From Sharpea porci (GTDB taxonomy: Bacteria > Bacillota_I > Bacilli_A > Erysipelotrichales > Coprobacillaceae), in NCBI RefSeq assembly GCF_009695655.1, contig NZ_VUNM01000004.1, forward strand, positions 36,070-100,069: a stretch of DNA of 64,000 bases. Direction: 5' to 3'. Positions 8,404-18,308 of this stretch are shown here, piece after piece. How positions within the stretch are numbered: the stretch's first letter is position 1; each line of letters begins with the position of its first letter. The notes under the pieces were generated by a model. The model searched no databases. It saw only the letters and a list, made by a program, of their open reading frames with translations, and had not been told where the DNA came from. Both the position numbers and the translations under genes were made by a program.

Positions 8404-10341
8404 TTTATCAACATATTTCTCCATCATTTCGATAAGTTTTTCTAATGTTACTGGTTTTTCTAAGAAATCATTCATACCTGCTTTTTGACAGTTTTCCAGA
8501 TCTTCTTGAAATGTATTTGCGCTTAAGGCAATGATTGGCTTACGATAACCCATTCTCCTTAATTCCTGGGTTGTCCTAAGTCCGTCAAGACGCGGCATCT
8601 TCATATCCATAAGAATCATATCATAGTTGTTTTGATGTGCTTTCTGCAAACCCGCCAAGCCATCTTCCGCAATATCCGCATCAATCTTCACACTTTCAAG
8701 CATTGCTTTCACAATCATCGCATTAATAGCCACATCTTCACAAATCAAGACACGTCGTCCTTCTAAATTCACACGATGTTTCTCTTCCTCTACATGACTT
8801 TCACCATATGTAAAAGGAATACGTAAAACAAATGTTGTACCTTCATGCAGCTTAGAATGACAAACAATACTGCCTCCAAACATATCCACAGCCTTCTTGA
8901 CTATCGAAAGGCCTAAACCATTGGAGGTCCGTGATTTGGTGAGAGGATTACGTTCTTGGCTGAAAGGCTCATAGAGTTTGTTCTTCACAAATTCTTCTGA
9001 AATACCAACCCCATTATCAGTGATTTGATGTTCCATAATCATCTTGCCATCTTCTTCATAAATACGTTCATGCCATTCTATGCGTCCACCATCCGGTGTA
9101 TATTTAATCGCATTATTTAAGATATTAATCAAGATCTGCATCAACCACTTACGATCAATAACAATATCACCCACATCCTTCTCAAGATCCAAGATAAACG
9201 TATGCTTATTACGATCAGCTGATGGCTTAACGATATTATAAATAGAATTCATAATCGCATCATGTTTCCATGTTCCCTCATAGAGTTCCATTTTCCCGCT
9301 ATCAAACTTCTCACTCGCTAATACATCATTGATCAGTTCTAATAAATAATGTGAAGCATCCATAATCTTGGACATCGTTTCCTTATCCTGGCAACTTTCA
9401 GATTTTAAAGCCAGTTCACTTAATCCAATGATGGTTGTCAGGGGAGTACGCATATCATGACTCATTCTCGCCATGAATTCACTCTTTGCCTTATTCGCTT
9501 TTTCTTCATTTTTTAAGGCTGTTTCAAGAGCACTATTCAGCTTCTGGATTTGGGCTTGTTGGCGATATTCAGCACTGACATCCTCAAAGCTTCCCACCAA
9601 TCCCGCAATCTCACCATCAATATAGAGTGGTGATTTTGAAGCCACAATATCACATTCCTGACCACGAATCACACAACGACCATGAACACGGTGCGTACTT
9701 TCACCATATTCTATCACTCGCTTTTCATCATTCTTGAAAGGACCAGGATCATTATGCCAGCCCATATCTTCATCCGTCTTGCCAAGAATATCGTCCAGGG
9801 AATTAAAGCCATAATACTGCAAGAAGGCTTTATTGGCCCCCAGGAAGCGTCGCTGATTGTCCTTCCAGAAGATATTCGTCTGGGTTGTATCAAGGATCTT
9901 TTCAAGTAAAGCATGGGATTGTACCGAGCTCTTAAGAGCACTACGTAATTCTCTTTGTTCATTCTCAATATTGTGGAGTTCAAGCATCAAGTAGCTATCC
10001 TCCTGGTCATTGAAATACTGCCCATAGCTCATAAACCAAATATAAGGATCTTCCTGGCGCAAGTGAAAGCGAAAACGCACACGCATTTCCTCATCACGAT
10101 GATCATAGACATAACGCAAACCTGTTCTTAAGGCATAAAGATCTTCATTATAAATAAAATATTCAGGATAGAGCTTAAATCGTTCAATGACATTCTTTAA
10201 TTCATCATCATTCAAGCCCATATATTCTTTCAACCCTTTTGACAGAAGAACAACATTCATCTTTCGATCTGTTGTATCAAGTATCACAAAAGGACATCTT
10301 GAGCTTTCTATAAATGATTGATTTTCTTTAAAATTACGCAT
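8392..10341 (-). CDS. Cytosolic PAS-containing hybrid sensor kinase/response regulator
   Basis: 649 residues with no clear membrane helix. A PAS-like N-terminal region (~12-125) and a canonical PAS domain (~145-262, TNIFWKDNQRRFLGANKAF) are followed by a coiled coil, HisKA with H295 (RMSHDMRTPL), HATPase (NILNNAIKYT, GLGLSIV) and a C-terminal receiver with its Asp in LMDMKMP. The start (MRNFKENQ) has AAGGTGG upstream. It resembles the unusual hybrid kinase at 10422 but is in its own unit, with terminators on both sides. No DNA-binding output domain is present, so a phosphorelay partner must lie elsewhere. Confidence 0.9.
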   Translation of the reverse strand: MRNFKENQSFIESSRCPFVILDTTDRKMNVVLLSKGLKEYMGLNDDELKNVIERFKLYPEYFIYNEDLYALRTGLRYVYDHRDEEMRVRFRFHLRQEDPYIWFMSYGQYFNDQEDSYLMLELHNIENEQRELRSALKSSVQSHALLEKILDTTQTNIFWKDNQRRFLGANKAFLQYYGFNSLDDILGKTDEDMGWHNDPGPFKNDEKRVIEYGESTHRVHGRCVIRGQECDIVASKSPLYIDGEIAGLVGSFEDVSAEYRQQAQIQKLNSALETALKNEEKANKAKSEFMARMSHDMRTPLTTIIGLSELALKSESCQDKETMSKIMDASHYLLELINDVLASEKFDSGKMELYEGTWKHDAIMNSIYNIVKPSADRNKHTFILDLEKDVGDIVIDRKWLMQILINILNNAIKYTPDGGRIEWHERIYEEDGKMIMEHQITDNGVGISEEFVKNKLYEPFSQERNPLTKSRTSNGLGLSIVKKAVDMFGGSIVCHSKLHEGTTFVLRIPFTYGESHVEEEKHRVNLEGRRVLICEDVAINAMIVKAMLESVKIDADIAEDGLAGLQKAHQNNYDMILMDMKMPRLDGLRTTQELRRMGYRKPIIALSANTFQEDLENCQKAGMNDFLEKPVTLEKLIEMMEKYVDKEFV

Positions 10342-10394
10342 TTCACTCACCACCTTTATGACAATAGTATAGCTCAAACATGAAGTCTGTGAAA

Positions 10395-10427
10395 AGAAAA
10401 GAAAAAGTTAGAGAATAATCCCTAACT
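10395..10427 (-). terminator. Terminator of the 10422-11753 kinase
   Basis: Minus strand: AGTTAG, loop, CTAACT, then a T-rich run; it overlaps the TAG stop. It separates the two hybrid kinase genes. Confidence 0.7.
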
Positions 10428-11753
10428 TCTAATCGCATTACTTAATGTAATATATAATTCCTCAGGATCAAGAGGCTTTGTGATATAGCCATCCATACCT
10501 GCATCCGTACTACTTTGATAATCTGCTTCAAAGACATCCGCTGTCATCGCAATAATAGGAATAATACTTGATTCAGGATGTGTAGAATAACGAATCTTCT
10601 TACAAGCCTCAATGCCATCCATAACCGGCATACGAATATCCATCAAAATGGCATCATATGTATGCGGCATAGCATGGGTGAACATGGCAACACCTTCAGC
10701 ACCATCTTTCGCATAATCCATCATCATGCCTTTCTTCTCAAGAATAGCTTTAGTGATTTCAGCATTCATTTCATTATCTTCAACAACAAGAATATTCTTT
10801 CCTCTTAAAACAGAGAAATCTCGTATTGTCGAAGCAAAACTATTCTTATGACAATAAGTCCACTGGAATTTTACTACAAATTCACTACCCTGATTCTCTT
10901 GTGAATGACATGAAATGGTGCCATTCATCTGTTTAACTAGCGATGCAACAATCGCTAAACCAAGTTCATAATGTCCTTTATCGAATGTTTGTTTAGGATC
11001 AGCCTTAAATAAGTTATTCAGCTTACGCTTACTCATGCCCTTTCCATTATCCTTTACTGTGATTGTAATATCAAGACTTTCGCCTTCACCACTAACGCCT
11101 TCAACCCTGAAAAGAATATGCCCACCTTCAGGTGTATATTTATTCGCATTGGTTAATAGATTCATAACAATCTGCTGAACTCTTGGGGCATCGACAAGCA
11201 CATAACGGAATTTATCAATATTGATATATTCCACATCAAAGACCTGATTCTTACTTGTAAAGCGTTCTGTTACTAATTCTACAATAGGATTAAAGACATT
11301 CTCAATCGTAGTTGGATTTTCCTTAAGGACAATCTGTTGGTCAGAAACATGATATGTGGCCATTAAATCATCCACAACAGTCATTAAATAAAGACCAGCA
11401 TTATTAATCTTTGTAAGACTATTCAACATTTCCTGAGGATTGTAATTCTCAATAAGTTCAGGAGATGAAAAGTTAAGAATGGAATTCATCAATGTTCGAA
11501 TATCCCTGCTTGCTCTTGAAAAAGCAACATTCTGCATATTCGTCACATTGGCATTGAAGTCTTCATGCTTTCTATAGTAACAAGTGACGCAAAGAATAAG
11601 TATTTCTTCAACAACACCCATTCCCATGACAAGATAAACTGCTGACATTGGCAATTGTGGCAAGTTGAACATAATAAGTGCCGCAACACCCATTACAGCT
11701 AAAGTTCCAACTGCTAGAATGACCAGCAAAGACTTCATTTTCCCCTTTACCAT
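10422..11753 (-). CDS. Membrane hybrid kinase lacking the phospho-acceptor histidine
   Basis: 443 residues: two N-terminal helices (~8-29, ~37-58), a HisKA-like region, HATPase (LLTNANKYTPEGG, DNGKGMS) and a C-terminal receiver with Asp in LMDIRMPVMDG. Where other hybrids have MSHDIRTPMN, this protein reads ASRDIRTLMN. The phospho-acceptor His is Arg (R83, codon AGG) and the following Pro is Leu. Autophosphorylation at the usual site is therefore not possible. The GLG of the G box is also altered (HYELGLAIV). The gene starts 38 bp after desulfoferrodoxin with no terminator between, so the two are probably co-transcribed. Confidence 0.88.
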   Translation of the reverse strand: MVKGKMKSLLVILAVGTLAVMGVAALIMFNLPQLPMSAVYLVMGMGVVEEILILCVTCYYRKHEDFNANVTNMQNVAFSRASRDIRTLMNSILNFSSPELIENYNPQEMLNSLTKINNAGLYLMTVVDDLMATYHVSDQQIVLKENPTTIENVFNPIVELVTERFTSKNQVFDVEYINIDKFRYVLVDAPRVQQIVMNLLTNANKYTPEGGHILFRVEGVSGEGESLDITITVKDNGKGMSKRKLNNLFKADPKQTFDKGHYELGLAIVASLVKQMNGTISCHSQENQGSEFVVKFQWTYCHKNSFASTIRDFSVLRGKNILVVEDNEMNAEITKAILEKKGMMMDYAKDGAEGVAMFTHAMPHTYDAILMDIRMPVMDGIEACKKIRYSTHPESSIIPIIAMTADVFEADYQSSTDAGMDGYITKPLDPEELYITLSNAIRS

Positions 11754-11791
11754 AACATCATCTCCTCAACATTAGTTCATATTATGCTTTC

Positions 11792-12160
11792 TTAAGCCAT
11801 CCATAAACCATGAAGATTGCAATATTCATAAACATGAACAACTTCTTCACCTTCAGCTAATACAAACTGAGCAGCTGGTTTTTCACCAGGTTTTAAATAT
11901 TTAATCTGAGCTCCTTTATTTGTCTCAACAGCAATCCACTGAATAGAATGTTCTTCAAGCATTGGATGTTCAACACTACCAACAACAACATTCACTTTCT
12001 GACCTTCAACAGTATATACAGGAACATGCTTTTCATTCGCTGCATCTGTTGTATTAGGCACTAAGACCTCCATCTGTTCACCACAACATGATGGAATACA
12101 TGTTTTTTCATCAACATAAGTAACAATATTACCGCAATGGTTACATCTTAAAAATTTCAT
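11792..12160 (-). CDS. dfx: Desulfoferrodoxin (two-iron superoxide reductase)
   Basis: 122 residues with both iron centres. Center I uses C6, C9, C25 and C26 (CNHC, SCCGE). Center II uses H45, H65, H71, C114 and H117 (EKHVP, VEHPMLEEH, CNLHG). It reduces superoxide to peroxide using electrons usually supplied by rubredoxin, a hallmark of anaerobes. The second Met is taken as start because GGAGG is then 8 nt away. It leads the transcription unit that continues into the His-less kinase. Confidence 0.95.
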   Translation of the reverse strand: MKFLRCNHCGNIVTYVDEKTCIPSCCGEQMEVLVPNTTDAANEKHVPVYTVEGQKVNVVVGSVEHPMLEEHSIQWIAVETNKGAQIKYLKPGEKPAAQFVLAEGEEVVHVYEYCNLHGLWMA

Positions 12161-12263
12161 TTTCATTTCCTCCTTGTCTTATTTATATATTCAAATTGTA
12201 TCACATTTTCATAGATACTTATATGAAATTGCTTAAAAAAATAAAACTCCTGTTTTTAGGCAA

Positions 12264-12302
12264 ATAAAAAAAGTCTCCTACCCAATTTCAACGCTCAGAG
12301 AC
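12264..12302 (-). terminator. Terminator of the XRE regulator gene
   Basis: Minus strand: GTCTC and GAGAC arms around a ~20-nt loop, followed by seven Ts. Confidence 0.6.
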
Positions 12303-12307
12303 CCTTT

Positions 12308-12574
12308 TTATTCATCAGTATCATCTTGTATCAATTGTTCAAATAAGGGGCTTGTAAAGAATTCTTCAAGTGAAATGCTTAAGCCATGACATACCTTAGA
12401 AACTGAAACAATACTCATATTTCTAGTACCAGCTTCTAGTGTCGTGATATATGTACGATCAACACCACTCTTTAACGCAAGAGCTTCCTGGGACATCCCC
12501 TGCTTCTTACGTAATTCACGAATTCTCATACCAACTAATACTTGTTGATACTCTACAGTGAATTCCTTCTTCAT
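12308..12574 (-). CDS. Small XRE/Cro-type DNA-binding regulator
   Basis: 88 residues that are almost entirely one helix-turn-helix_3 domain (RIRELRKKQGMSQEALALKSG, TYITTLEAGTRNMS) plus a short acidic tail. AGGTGA precedes the start. Proteins this small usually repress a neighbouring or own promoter; no target site is obvious. It may share a transcript with the hypothetical gene upstream (12657-12947). Confidence 0.88.
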   Translation of the reverse strand: MKKEFTVEYQQVLVGMRIRELRKKQGMSQEALALKSGVDRTYITTLEAGTRNMSIVSVSKVCHGLSISLEEFFTSPLFEQLIQDDTDE

Positions 12575-12656
12575 TTTTCAATCACCTAGAAATAGTTTAG
12601 TTTTTTAATTGTTTCTTAACAACTGATTATAAGTCACATTTATCAGTAGATTAATA

Positions 12657-12947
12657 TTATTTATAGCTTTCAACAATCTCAAAAACATAACGATGATGTG
12701 CTGTTGTGAGATAGACATAGCCATTTTGTCCCTGAGTAAGATTACCTGGTGTTGTTTTAATATAATGATAGGGTTTTGTTGCACCTTTAAAAACCGCAAA
12801 GACCAAAGTATAGTTGGAAGTACGACTATAGAGAATTTCAACAAGTCCATAGAGTCCAATATATTCAAATTGACGATTGAAGGTAGAATTGGATTTTGAT
12901 GTAATATCTTTGATAATACCAGAAAACTTCATAAATGATCTTTCCAT
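12657..12947 (-). CDS. Hypothetical small protein
   Basis: 96 residues, aromatic- and beta-rich (YIGLYGLVEILYSR, YHYIKTTPG), with no motif I recognise. A TATAAT on the minus strand at 12983-12988 gives a plausible promoter. The ribosome site is poor at the first Met (GAGAAGG too close), so translation might start at the Met five codons in. Its promoter is back to back with that of the ABC-F gene. Confidence 0.55.
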   Translation of the reverse strand: MERSFMKFSGIIKDITSKSNSTFNRQFEYIGLYGLVEILYSRTSNYTLVFAVFKGATKPYHYIKTTPGNLTQGQNGYVYLTTAHHRYVFEIVESYK

Positions 12948-13026
12948 ACCTTCTCGTCCTTCTCAGCTCTCATTCTTCTCCAATTATAATACAAATGGAT
13001 ATCTTTGTACACGCTCTAGAATATGC

Positions 13027-13032
13027 TATAAT
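13027..13032 (+). promoter_or_regulatory. -10 box of the ABC-F gene
   Basis: TATAAT 24 bp before the ATG, with a weak TTGTAC -35 about 16 bp upstream; CAGGAG is at 13043-13048. Confidence 0.5.
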
Positions 13033-13055
13033 GTGGGGCAAACAGGAGTGATTTT

Positions 13056-14783
13056 ATGTTAGCAGCAATTAATGATTTATCTTATTCTATTGGAGAAAGA
13101 ACACTCTTCTCACATCTCCAATTTATTATCGAAGAAACCGACCATCTTGCCTTAATTGGGGTCAATGGCACCGGTAAGAGCACCCTTCTTAAAATGATTG
13201 CCAATCGCCAAGGTGATATCAGTTTTAAGAAAGATACACGTATTTCCTACCTTCCTCAAACACCCGATCTCAATGACAGCTTAACAATTCTCCAACAAGC
13301 TCAAAAGCTTTCCCCAGGCGCTAAAGAGTTCGAACTCAAAGCTTCCCTTAATCGCTTTGGCTTAGAGGATTATGACAGTCTTGTTGGACCATTATCAGGA
13401 GGGCAGAAGAAACGTTTAGCACTGGCCTGTGTGATGTTGAATGATTGTGATTTATTAATTCTTGATGAACCGACCAACCACCTTGATACAACAATGATTG
13501 AATATCTAGAAAAAACTCTCAAGAAATTCAACAAAGCTATTCTCATGGTTACCCATGACCGTTACTTCTTAGAGCGTATTACCAATCGTATGTTGGAGCT
13601 TGATCGTGGTCAGCTTTATAGCTATGAAGGCAATTATGAATCCTTCTTAAAACAAAAAGCAGAGCGTGAAGCAACTGATCTTGCTGCCCAGCATAAACGT
13701 GAACAGTTCTTGAAAAAGGAACTTGAATGGGTTCGAGCTGGCGCCCAGGCAAGAAGCACAAAACAAAAAGGCCGTTTACAACGCTTTGAGAAGCTTTCTC
13801 AAATTGCATCCATCAAAGATGTTAATAATGTCGAAATGATTAATACAGCCAGTCGTCTTGGCACAAAGACTATCGAACTTAAGAATGTTTCTAAGTCTTT
13901 TGGCAACCATTTGTTGTTTAAGCCTTTCAGTTATTTATTCAAGCGTTATGACCGAATTGGTATTCTTGGTGTTAATGGTTGTGGTAAGAGTACATTGATG
14001 AATATGATTGCCGGGGAAATAAATGATTATGATGGTGAGATTGAAAGAGGGAGCACTATCAAGATTGGCTACTTCAAGCAAGGTGTTGGTGAGATGGATG
14101 AAAACATGCGTGTCATTGATTACGTTCGTGAAACAAGCGATGCCCTAGAGACAGCTGATGGTATTCTTACGGCGAGAAATATGTGTGAGCGTTTTCTCTT
14201 TGATGACCATGCCCAATATACTCTTATTGGTCGCTTATCCGGTGGTGAAAGAAGACGTTTGTATCTATTGAAAGTATTGATGGAAGGTCCTAATGTACTG
14301 CTTCTTGATGAACCTACAAATGACTTAGACATTGAAACCATTAGTATACTTGAAGATTATCTTGATAACTTTAAAGGGATTGTCATTACTGTCAGTCATG
14401 ACCGTTATTTCCTTGATCGTATTGCTGATGGATTATTTGTCTTTAAGAATCAGACCATCACTTATCATAATGGAGGCTACAGCGATACTATTTCTATCGA
14501 AGAAGACAAAGAAACCAAAGTCTCCAACAAAGAAGCTTACAAAGAAGCTAATAAAGCAACCCGTAAAAAGAAGCTCAGCTTTAGTGAACAGAAAGAACTT
14601 CAAGAACTCTCTCAATCCATTCCTGAAGATGAGCAGAGAATCAAGGATATTGATGAAAAAATGAATGACCTGACAGACTTTAATGAAATGGATCAACTGA
14701 CAAAAGAACGTGATGCACTTGAGGAAGGCTTGGAAGAAAAGAATTTACGCTATTTAGAATTACTGGAAATAGAGGAAGGCTAA
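13056..14783 (+). CDS. ABC-F family ATPase (Uup/YfmR type)
   Basis: 575 residues, two ABC domains in one chain and no membrane segment: Walker A GVNGTGKST and GVNGCGKST, signatures LSGGQKKR and LSGGERRR, Walker B LILDEPTNHLD and LLDEPTNDLD. An arm/linker lies between them and a charged C-terminal coiled coil (~490-575) typical of Uup/YfmR follows. ABC-F proteins bind the ribosomal E site and rescue or tune translation; the C-terminal extension favours a housekeeping role over antibiotic resistance. Confidence 0.92.
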   Translation: MLAAINDLSYSIGERTLFSHLQFIIEETDHLALIGVNGTGKSTLLKMIANRQGDISFKKDTRISYLPQTPDLNDSLTILQQAQKLSPGAKEFELKASLNRFGLEDYDSLVGPLSGGQKKRLALACVMLNDCDLLILDEPTNHLDTTMIEYLEKTLKKFNKAILMVTHDRYFLERITNRMLELDRGQLYSYEGNYESFLKQKAEREATDLAAQHKREQFLKKELEWVRAGAQARSTKQKGRLQRFEKLSQIASIKDVNNVEMINTASRLGTKTIELKNVSKSFGNHLLFKPFSYLFKRYDRIGILGVNGCGKSTLMNMIAGEINDYDGEIERGSTIKIGYFKQGVGEMDENMRVIDYVRETSDALETADGILTARNMCERFLFDDHAQYTLIGRLSGGERRRLYLLKVLMEGPNVLLLDEPTNDLDIETISILEDYLDNFKGIVITVSHDRYFLDRIADGLFVFKNQTITYHNGGYSDTISIEEDKETKVSNKEAYKEANKATRKKKLSFSEQKELQELSQSIPEDEQRIKDIDEKMNDLTDFNEMDQLTKERDALEEGLEEKNLRYLELLEIEEG

Positions 14784-14800
14784 TGTCTTCCTCTTTTCTT
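14772..14800 (+). terminator. Terminator of the ABC-F gene
   Basis: GAGGAAG (14772-14778) pairs with CTTCCTC (14787-14793), followed by TTTTCTT; the left arm lies in the final codons. Confidence 0.75.
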
Positions 14801-14934
14801 GTATCATTTTCGTTAGTAAAAGGACATAGCACCTACGACTTATGCTGACAAACATTATTCGATTAGCCCTTTAAGAAAAGATTCCTCAAGTATCAGACGA
14901 AATAAGTGTAAGTTATTGATGATCAAGAAAGGCA

Positions 14935-14966
14935 GAATAAAAGCCTACTCCATCAAGAGTAAGCTT
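14935..14966 (-). terminator. Terminator of the SNF2 helicase gene
   Basis: Minus strand: AAGCTTACTC pairs with GAGTAGGCTT around a 6-nt loop; the T-run is short. Confidence 0.65.
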
Positions 14967-14970
14967 TTTC

Positions 14971-17900
14971 TTATTCTTCAAATAAACTCATAATTTCATC
15001 ATTTGTCATTGAAGTAATAACACCTTCATTACCTTCGACAAAAGTATCGGCAAGATTCTTCTTCTGTTCTTGGATATTCTGAATCTTTTCTTCAATAGAA
15101 TCCTTCATAATGAGCTTATAGACAAAGACAGTATTCTTCTGGCCAATACGGTGAGCTCTGTCAGTTGCCTGTGACTGGGCCGACATATTCCACCATGGGT
15201 CGAAGTGAATGACGCCTTCTGCAGCTGTAAGATTCAAACCTGTTCCCCCTGCTTTTAAGGAAATCAGGAAGACCGTTGTATCATCATTTTGGAAAGCATC
15301 CACTCTTTGTTTTCGCTTTTGTTTTGTCGTTGAACCTGTCAACATATAATATTTAATACCACGTTCATGCAATTCTCTCGCCATTAAATCCAATACCTGG
15401 GTGAATGAAGAGAAGACAATACATTTCTTATTGTTTTCATGATAGGTATCAATAAGATCAAGAGCTGCTTCCATTTTAGAAGAGATATGTTTGAAATCAT
15501 CAATGACCATTCTTGGTTCACAACAAAGCTGTCTCAGTCTTGTCAACATAGCAAGAATTTGAATACGGTCTTTCTTGCTGTCCATGCTGGCAAGTTCTTT
15601 ATTGGCTTGGGCAAGATGGGCATAGTAGATTTTACGTTCATCTTCTTCAAAGTCAATCGTCAGCGTTTTTTCAACCTTATCCGGTAATTCTGTTAAAACT
15701 TCTTTCTTTGTACGACGGAGAATGAATGGTGAAATCAGTTTCTTTAATTCCTCACTCTTTTCTTCATCATGTGAACGTACAATCGGACCTTCATAAGCCT
15801 TCTTGAAATAGTTGTAGGTAAAGAGATAGCCCTTATTCAAAAAATCAAAAATACTCCATAATTCAGCTAAAGAGTTCTCAATAGGCGTACCTGTTAAGGC
15901 AAACTTCTGCTTACCCTGAAGTTCTTTGACAGACTGGGCATTCTTGGTTTGCTGGTTCTTGATATATTGTGCTTCATCAAGAATCACAAAATCAAAATTG
16001 AGATCCTTATATAAATCCACATCCCTGCGAATATAGTCATAACTTGTCACTAAGACATCATAGTCCTTGGCATGTTCAATGATTTCTTTACGCTTACTTG
16101 CTGAACCCATGACACAGACATTGCGTAGATGGGAAGAGAATTTCGCAAATTCATCATTCCAGTTCAAGACAAGCGAACTTGGACAAACAACAATCGTAAA
16201 GTGTTCTTTTTGATTTTCTAATAAGGCAATCATCTGCAATGTCTTACCTAAACCCATATCATCAGCAAGAATACCACCGAAATGTAAATCCGTCATCGTA
16301 CTCAACCATTGATAACCATCTTTCTGATAATCACGTAAGATATGACTAAACTGATCATTAATGCTATGACGATGGGCTTTATAGTTTGTCAGTTCATCAA
16401 TAATATCTTTAAAAGCTTCCGAGCGATTGACTTCTACATGATGCATTTCATCAGCTGTCATATCAAGAGAATAGGCACGATTAAGATTCATATCCACATG
16501 GCCATCTTTTAAGTCCTTAGGCACTAAATGATAACGATCCATCATATCATTAACTTCAGCTAATTCATCACTCTCAATATAAATCATCTCACCACTTTTT
16601 AACTTATGATATTTCTTTTTCTTCTTAAAGCTATTCATCACAGCAGCAAGCTCTTCTTTAGGAATACCAATTGAATCAATATCAAGAGAGAGTAAGTTGT
16701 TGGATACTGTAATTCCGACCTTAACCTTCATCTTTGCCTTTGTGCCAATCTTTTTCAGGTTATCAGAAACATAAATATCGGCATAATTCTGCAAAAAAGC
16801 AATACCACGATCTAAGAATTCCATTGTTTCTGCAACTCTTGTATCAAAATAATAAAAGTGATCATCATGAGCAGTAGCATGGTCTTCAAGATATTTTAAG
16901 ACGAGGTCGGCTGTTGCTGAATGTGGTGTATCAGGCTTTTCTATTAAATTCACTTTTTCTTCGCTATAAACACCCATGACATTGAAGAAAGCTTCTTCTT
17001 CTGTATTGATATCACCATAAATTTCTAGACGATCTTCTTCTTTGAGATCAATATCTCCCTGAAAATCAATAATGTCCTTAATTGGAGAAATAAGATAGCG
17101 ATAGAAGTCCTGTTCTTTATTTAATGGAACATAAATCCCTCCATCATTTTGATCAAAAGCTTTAATCACTCTCACAAAGATACCTCTTTGATCACCATGT
17201 AGACAATGAATAATTAAATGCTGTGGTCGATCATAAGTAAAGTAATAGATATTATTCTTACCTGCATAATAACTATGAACATTTTCATGATTATGATTCA
17301 AATGATAAATGACATCACGATCATTACGGGTTGTATTGATAATCATCTTTTGTTCATCTGCAACCATTGAAAGATCTTTGACAGCTTGGGGATTGTCTTT
17401 AAGCAAGCTATCGAGTGCATCCATCATTGGACCGCTAAACACAAGTGCTTGATCACCATAGTAGTAATTGTCATTGGATGGGAGCTGTGTGCGCATGAAG
17501 TCATAGATTTTTCGACTCTTTTCATCAAGATCCTGATAATCATGAATCCAGGAAAAGTTCTTCCCATAGCTATAATAGTCATGATGATCCATACGTTCCA
17601 CAAACTGCTTAAGATCCTTAATAATATAATAGCGATCACGACCAACCTTAAAGCGAATTGTCGAATAGTTACGATTGTCATGATAAGCCATAATATGCAC
17701 AGGTTCATGGCTTTCAGAAAATGTTTGATACATCTGGTTACGAAGATCATTCGTTAAAGTCTCAGAGACACTTTCAAGTGCACTAATACGTCTGTCTTCC
17801 CATTCACGGCGCAATCGTTCCTGATAGGTCAATGCCGCTTCTTGTTGGCGTTTACGTGCAGCTGAAGCATCAGCTTCATAATCAAATGGGAATTGACTTG

Positions 17901-18195
17901 GGGCAAGGTCTTGTACGGCAAGAATAACAGCACCAGCATGGGCACAGGCTGTATAAGGATCATAGAAATCACAATCACAGCTTGTTTCAATAATCTTGGA
18001 GTACTTAGTAACATAGATATGTGGTGTATAAATTGTATCATTTACGAATACTGTCCCAACGATTTCATAGCGATCATGAATAAACTCAATATGAATACGG
18101 GTTACAGCACCGGAATCATAGAGCTTATGAGCTAAGTATTGGTTTCTCTTTTGTGAGACAGTACGTAAGAATTCTCCATCAGTAATAAAAAGCAT
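14971..18195 (-). CDS. SNF2-family helicase with SWIM zinc finger
   Basis: 1074 residues. An N-terminal SWIM finger (C73, C75, C84, H86) is followed by the bacterial SNF2-associated region and, from ~615, a RecA-like pair: motif I DDMGLGKT, motif II DEAQYIKN, motif III LTGTPIEN, and C-lobe VFSSFTQ, SLKAGGTGLNLT and RAHRIGQ. This is the RapA/HepA-like bacterial Swi2/Snf2 class: an ATP-driven DNA translocase, probably acting on protein-DNA complexes. Monocistronic, with its own terminator; the start has purine-rich AAGAGAA ahead. Confidence 0.93.
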   Translation of the reverse strand: MLFITDGEFLRTVSQKRNQYLAHKLYDSGAVTRIHIEFIHDRYEIVGTVFVNDTIYTPHIYVTKYSKIIETSCDCDFYDPYTACAHAGAVILAVQDLAPSQFPFDYEADASAARKRQQEAALTYQERLRREWEDRRISALESVSETLTNDLRNQMYQTFSESHEPVHIMAYHDNRNYSTIRFKVGRDRYYIIKDLKQFVERMDHHDYYSYGKNFSWIHDYQDLDEKSRKIYDFMRTQLPSNDNYYYGDQALVFSGPMMDALDSLLKDNPQAVKDLSMVADEQKMIINTTRNDRDVIYHLNHNHENVHSYYAGKNNIYYFTYDRPQHLIIHCLHGDQRGIFVRVIKAFDQNDGGIYVPLNKEQDFYRYLISPIKDIIDFQGDIDLKEEDRLEIYGDINTEEEAFFNVMGVYSEEKVNLIEKPDTPHSATADLVLKYLEDHATAHDDHFYYFDTRVAETMEFLDRGIAFLQNYADIYVSDNLKKIGTKAKMKVKVGITVSNNLLSLDIDSIGIPKEELAAVMNSFKKKKKYHKLKSGEMIYIESDELAEVNDMMDRYHLVPKDLKDGHVDMNLNRAYSLDMTADEMHHVEVNRSEAFKDIIDELTNYKAHRHSINDQFSHILRDYQKDGYQWLSTMTDLHFGGILADDMGLGKTLQMIALLENQKEHFTIVVCPSSLVLNWNDEFAKFSSHLRNVCVMGSASKRKEIIEHAKDYDVLVTSYDYIRRDVDLYKDLNFDFVILDEAQYIKNQQTKNAQSVKELQGKQKFALTGTPIENSLAELWSIFDFLNKGYLFTYNYFKKAYEGPIVRSHDEEKSEELKKLISPFILRRTKKEVLTELPDKVEKTLTIDFEEDERKIYYAHLAQANKELASMDSKKDRIQILAMLTRLRQLCCEPRMVIDDFKHISSKMEAALDLIDTYHENNKKCIVFSSFTQVLDLMARELHERGIKYYMLTGSTTKQKRKQRVDAFQNDDTTVFLISLKAGGTGLNLTAAEGVIHFDPWWNMSAQSQATDRAHRIGQKNTVFVYKLIMKDSIEEKIQNIQEQKKNLADTFVEGNEGVITSMTNDEIMSLFEE

Positions 18196-18265
18196 TTCTC
18201 TTCATTCCCCTTTTTTCATTCAAATTATTATATCATGTCTACTCTATGAATGACTACAAAAAACA

Positions 18266-18298
18266 CTAAAAAAGCAGTCCCCTGCAATCAGGACTGCT
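18266..18298 (-). terminator. Terminator of the AICAR formyltransferase gene
   Basis: Minus strand: AGCAGTCC pairs with GGACTGCT, then TTTTT. Confidence 0.82.
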
Positions 18299-18308
18299 CT
18301 TACTCTTA

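Noticed and set aside
12605..12868. 87-codon minus-strand frame
   Set aside because: Overlaps the better supported 12657-12947 frame and has no ribosome site or recognisable features.
17386..17757. 123-codon plus-strand frame
   Set aside because: Antisense shadow inside the SNF2 helicase gene.
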